Source: Lichina pygmaea (taxonomy: Eukaryota; Ascomycota; Lichinomycetes; Lichinales; Lichinaceae). From it: 64,000 nt of DNA. The notes under the pieces are model-generated. The model was not told where the DNA came from and searched no databases. It was given only the letters and a program-made list of their open reading frames with translations. A program made the translations under genes and the position numbers. Within the stretch, counting starts at the first letter, position 1. The number at the start of each line of letters is the position of its first letter. The DNA lies in contig OY730171.1 of NCBI GenBank assembly GCA_963422465.1, forward strand, positions 1,488,001-1,552,000, written 5' to 3'. This document shows, piece by piece, positions 60,667 through 64,000 of this stretch.

Positions 60667-61852
60667 ATGGGAAACACAGGCAGCCGTCGAAATACAGGCA
60701 GCCGTCGAAAAGTGACGGCGCGAGATGAGTACGATGCATCGACGACCCAACCTCCACGTGCCCTCCGCCACAGTTCCCACCGAACGCTACAATGAACCTA
60801 TGCTAACAACCCCTCGAAACCACCGGGCAGAGCAATCCTGGACCTCAAGACGCAGCGCGACAAGCTGCATCAGTACCAGCGACGGATCACGGTGCTGACG
60901 GACAAGGAGACGACCATCGCGAAGGAGCTGCTGGGGAAAGGCGACCGACGACGAGCGCTGCTGGCGCTGCGCCGCAAGAAGTACCAGGAGACGCTGCTGG
61001 CCAAGACCGACGCCCAGCTCGAACAGCTCGAGCGCCTGACGGCGGACGTCGACTTTGCTCTCGTGCAGAAGGACGTGTTGTTCGGACTCGAGCAGGGCAC
61101 GCTCGTGCTCAAGGAGATCCACAGGGAGATGGGCGGCCTCGAGCACGTCGAGAAGCTCATGGGCGAGAACGACGAGGCGATAGCTTATCAACGGGTACGT
61201 GGCCTTACTATGACGCGGTCCCCATCTTCGAGAAACGGGAGAGAGAGAGAGAGAGGCGGAAGCCGGGTGGGGATGGGGCGAGGAGCGGTGTCTCGTGCGA
61301 CGCCGTCGACCCTTCTGTCAACACCTCCCGTCGAGACGCCGAGAGCTCAACGAGACGGGCCATCGCTGACATTGTTCAAATTCTTGCAACAGGAACTCGG
61401 CGAGATGCTGGGCGGCAAGATGACGAACCAAGATGGCGAAGAGGTCGAAGACGAGCTGGAAGAACTCGAACGAGAGGTACCAAATCCATTTCCCCCTTCA
61501 TCCTTCATTTCCTACTCACCGTACTCGTTAACCCTACTTCCCCGTTTCCCCCCCCTAAGCCCCTTCCCTCCCCCGCTAGAGCTATATATATTTATATAAA
61601 TTCATGAAGCCGCTGACAAGCTACCGTTCCTCCACCGCAAAGGTATCGACCGCGACATCGACGACGACGGCGACGACGATACAAGACATTGTCCCGCTCA
61701 TCTCACAACGGAATATCTCTGCTAGACAACAGAATACCCTCCCGACCGTGCCGGACACGGAGCCGCAAGCGCAGCAGCCCGTCTCGTCGTCGCCGCGACG
61801 GATGAGCAGAGAAACGTCTGATCGCACGGCGGCGCAGGCTCTGCACGCTTGA
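60667..61852 (+). CDS. VPS20: ESCRT-III subunit Vps20 (CHMP6)
   Basis: Vps20 seeds ESCRT-III polymerisation on endosomes by linking Vps25 (ESCRT-II) to Snf7; in filamentous fungi it also supports PacC signalling. Four exons (60667-60728, 60831-61194, 61393-61476, 61643-61852) give 239 residues with the frame kept. MGNTGS at the start is a good N-myristoylation signal. The helical core is AILDLKTQRDKLHQYQRRIT, DKETTIAKELLGKGDRRRAL, LALRRKKYQETLLAKTDAQ, FALVQKDVLFGLEQGTLVL and IHREMGGLEHVEKLMGEN. The third exon gives ELGEMLGGKMTNQDGEEVED. The fourth is poorly conserved, with Thr/Ser-rich sequence and LPTVPDTEP; its acceptor at 61642 is the least sure border. Confidence 0.88.
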
Positions 61853-62253
61853 TTGTCTTGCATGGTATCAGATGTGGTACGTAGTGCCTTGGCGATATTA
61901 GATACGGCAGTGCTTCGGATGCGTAGAAGGCGTTGGATCATGGGGTTACGGGGCTTGTTTGGTCCTCCGATTTTTATACAGAGCGCCGGGGCGCAAGACG
62001 CAGGGCGTGACTTTTGTCAGCGGCGGCTGTGCGATGGGTGGTACTTTCTTATCATATGACATTCCATTGCAGCGCCTTGTCCTCGATACTGCTCACGGAC
62101 ATGGCATTAATGCATGTATGCCTGCACGCATTCAGTGTAGCGAAGCAACATACGCAGAGATCAGATGAAAAATCTCAACCACTATTTTTAAATTTTTTTA
62201 GAAAAGTATCAACAGCACCACGCACATGAGACTGCGTCCCACAACCGATTATC
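61853..62253. other. VPS20-carrier convergent spacer
   Basis: About 400 bases with no gene; 3' UTRs of both neighbours. A/T-rich near 62180-62210. Confidence 0.5.
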
Positions 62254-63839
62254 CTAATCTTGAAGCTCCTTGATTCTGGCCTTGATGAATTCGAACGAGG
62301 AGAAGAAGATGGCGTTGACGATGCAAGATCGGCCCATGGATACGCCCAGACCTGTTTTTTGGGCCCCGTTCCTGTCAGTGATTGGTGTGCCGGGTACGGT
62401 GCGTTGGTCTGGTCCATGGTCTCGTCGACTACCTTGCCATCGTCGCGCGGGGATGGGATGAGCTTACCGCGATACATGGCCCGGTTGAAGAATTGAATCT
62501 TGGGTGTCTTGACGTTGGTGCCGCGGCGGTGCGTCAGGCAGTTTCGCTGGTAGATGCTCTTGGCCGAGTCGATGGGGTAGATCTGAGAGGGAGAGACGGT
62601 CAGCGGAGTGTCCCTTGTCCTGACGTCATCGCAACGAGAGGGGCTTCGCACGCAGGCCCAGCTGACCAAGCCGCAGAGCGCTCCCGCGACGACAGGGGCC
62701 ACGGGCGACGACTGCGACTTGATCGTCGAAGCAGTCACCTGCTTGCAACTCTCATAGGTCATGAAGTAAAGAGCCGTTCCCAACGTATCCCGCACTGGAT
62801 CGAGCAGGATCAGCGACGAGTTTCAAGGCCGATGCGCGGATGAGAACCCTATGCGAGAGGCAACGTCCGTAAGCTTACACAAGTGCAGATGAAAGCCCGC
62901 GTACAAGCCAACGACCCCTTTGTGTCGGACAATGTTCGCGGCGGTGCCAAAGGTGCCCTTCTGCTGATAGCTGCGTCGGAGGGCGTCGTCCATGCTGCCG
63001 ACGTTGCTTCGCGCCATCAAGACCGAGGTTTGGGCGCTCAGCTTGGTCAGCTCAAAGGGGCCTAGTTGGACCAACGTAACCCAGTTAAGTCCAATCACGG
63101 CCATGAAATCCTGACAGATGGACCTCGGCTGCTTACACGCGATGGTCGTGATGATGCCACCGGCCGTCGCCCCGGCCGCTGCCGAGCAGACGAGAGTCGA
63201 CGGCGTGGGGTACGTCCCTGGCGTATTGATGATTGCCATCGGCGATCTGCCCGTGACGCGCTCGATCCAGCCTGAATAGGCGTATTTGGACTTTTGGTAG
63301 ATCGAGAACGACACCGTTCTGACCAAAGTGATGCTGAACAACGGAGCAGCGGAGCCTGTGCACCGAGTCCTGTCAGGTCGTCGTCCTGGGCGATCGGCGC
63401 CATACGCATGGCTCCACTCACCTCGCCAGAACCCTTTGGCCCCTTCGGTCTGGTACGTATGGCGGACGCAGTCGGTAAAGTGATGAAAGCCATACCTACA
63501 TCCTCATCAGCCAGGCAGGTCAAAATCGAGAAGATGGGACGAGAAGGGTACCCACGCCTGCATTCGAGTCTTCACCGAGTCCAGAGGATACTGATGAGAC
63601 GAAAGCGTTAGTGGAGGTATACTGGCAAGAATTCCCCCGACCCCGTCTACAGAGACCCTGTCATAGCATACCGCAGTGCAAGTCGACAGGACACTGCTGG
63701 CGCAAGCCGCGATCTCGGTCCGGTACGTCTTCAGCCAGGTCTGAGGGAGGTCTCCGGCCACCAGCTGCAGGGCCAGAACCGGATACCGGGGCCTAGCGGC
63801 TGATTTGGCATCATGCTGTCTTCTCGATGAGTCCGGCAT
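62254..63839 (-). CDS. Mitochondrial carrier (SLC25) family protein
   Basis: Six-helix inner-membrane transporter; substrate not identifiable by eye. About six exons. The start, MPDSSRRQHDAKSAARPRYP, leads into helix 1. All three carrier signatures are present: YPLDSVKTR, CPFELTKLS and YPIDSAKSI (PX[DE]XX[KR]). Other conserved pieces are YGFHHFTDCVRHTYQ, TEGAKGFWRGV, VTLVRTVSFSIYQKSKYAYS, AAAGATAGGIITTIAC, HKGVVGLYAGFHLHL, RDTLGTALYFMTYESCKQV and GALCGLVSWACV. The final exon gives LGVSMGRSCIVNAIFFSSFE and ends KARIKELQD. The pattern matches a Pezizomycotina-wide carrier of unassigned transport. Several intron-retaining frames overlap the true exons. Confidence 0.85.
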
Positions 63840-64000
63840 CGTCGCAAGACTGGATCGTAGACAGGTTCTGCTTGAAGATAGCGACGACGACGACGGTCCT
63901 CAACTGGGATGGCGGTCGTGTCGGGAGCCAGGGGTAGTCCATTAACATCACGCTCCCGCCGGACGCGCATGTCAAGTGGGAAGCTGCCCTAACGTTCCCG
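63840..64000. other. Carrier upstream sequence at window end
   Basis: 161 bases of promoter side for the carrier gene. No separate feature seen. Confidence 0.5.

Overview
The window is nuclear DNA of a filamentous ascomycete (Pezizomycotina); the class is not certain. The evidence is genes split by short introns (about 50-230 nt, GTRNGY donors and CTRAC-like branch points), C/G-ending codons, and a gene set typical of the group: PalF/RIM8, Atg5, Shr3, a fungal NLR-type NACHT protein, Coq10, an SOD-fold mitoribosomal protein and an SRA-domain protein. No rRNA, bacterial-style operon, CRISPR array or organelle sequence was seen.

Layout. 1-1382 is gene-free and repeat-rich, with a tRNA-like A/B-box segment. 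1383-9976 is dense: ERCC8/CSA (+), ATG5 (-), MND1 (+) and PALF (+). 9977-13350 holds SHR3 (+) between long spacers. 13351-23471 is an accessory-looking block: a Rad5/HLTF-type SNF2 ATPase (+), a NACHT/zinc-finger/ankyrin-like protein (-) and a GNAT acetyltransferase (+). 23472-32288 is sparse, with one conserved protein of unknown function (-) and a 3-beta-HSD/Erg26-like dehydrogenase (-). 32289-41008 is housekeeping: a THOC5-like protein (-), an Izh3-like PAQR protein (+), the TRM140-type tRNA m3C methyltransferase (-), COQ10 (+) and mitoribosomal mS43 (-). 41835-47031 has a cysteine-rich single-pass membrane protein (+) and a cytosolic GH15 enzyme (-). 48656-56281 has a small unknown protein (-), SLC35F6 (-) and an SRA protein (-), again with long spacers. 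56282-57905 includes a LINE-like relic. 57906-63839 has RIX7 (-), VPS20 (+) and a mitochondrial carrier (-).

The genes do not form one pathway. Thematic links are PALF and VPS20 (pH signalling and ESCRT-III), COQ10, mS43 and the carrier (mitochondrion), ERCC8, MND1 and the SNF2 protein (DNA repair and recombination), and THOC5, RIX7 and TRM140 (RNA and ribosome biogenesis). Several pairs share divergent promoters. Non-coding DNA is marked by long pure C or G runs (12-28 nt), one (CT)51 run and many GTAC-rich palindromes. I found no convincing new multi-gene system. The best leads are the SNF2-NACHT-GNAT block, an 11-residue amphipathic repeat in the Izh3-like protein, a Walker B change in RIX7, and two tRNA-like/hairpin non-coding segments. 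Exon borders were placed by eye; where stated, exon lengths sum to a whole number of codons.
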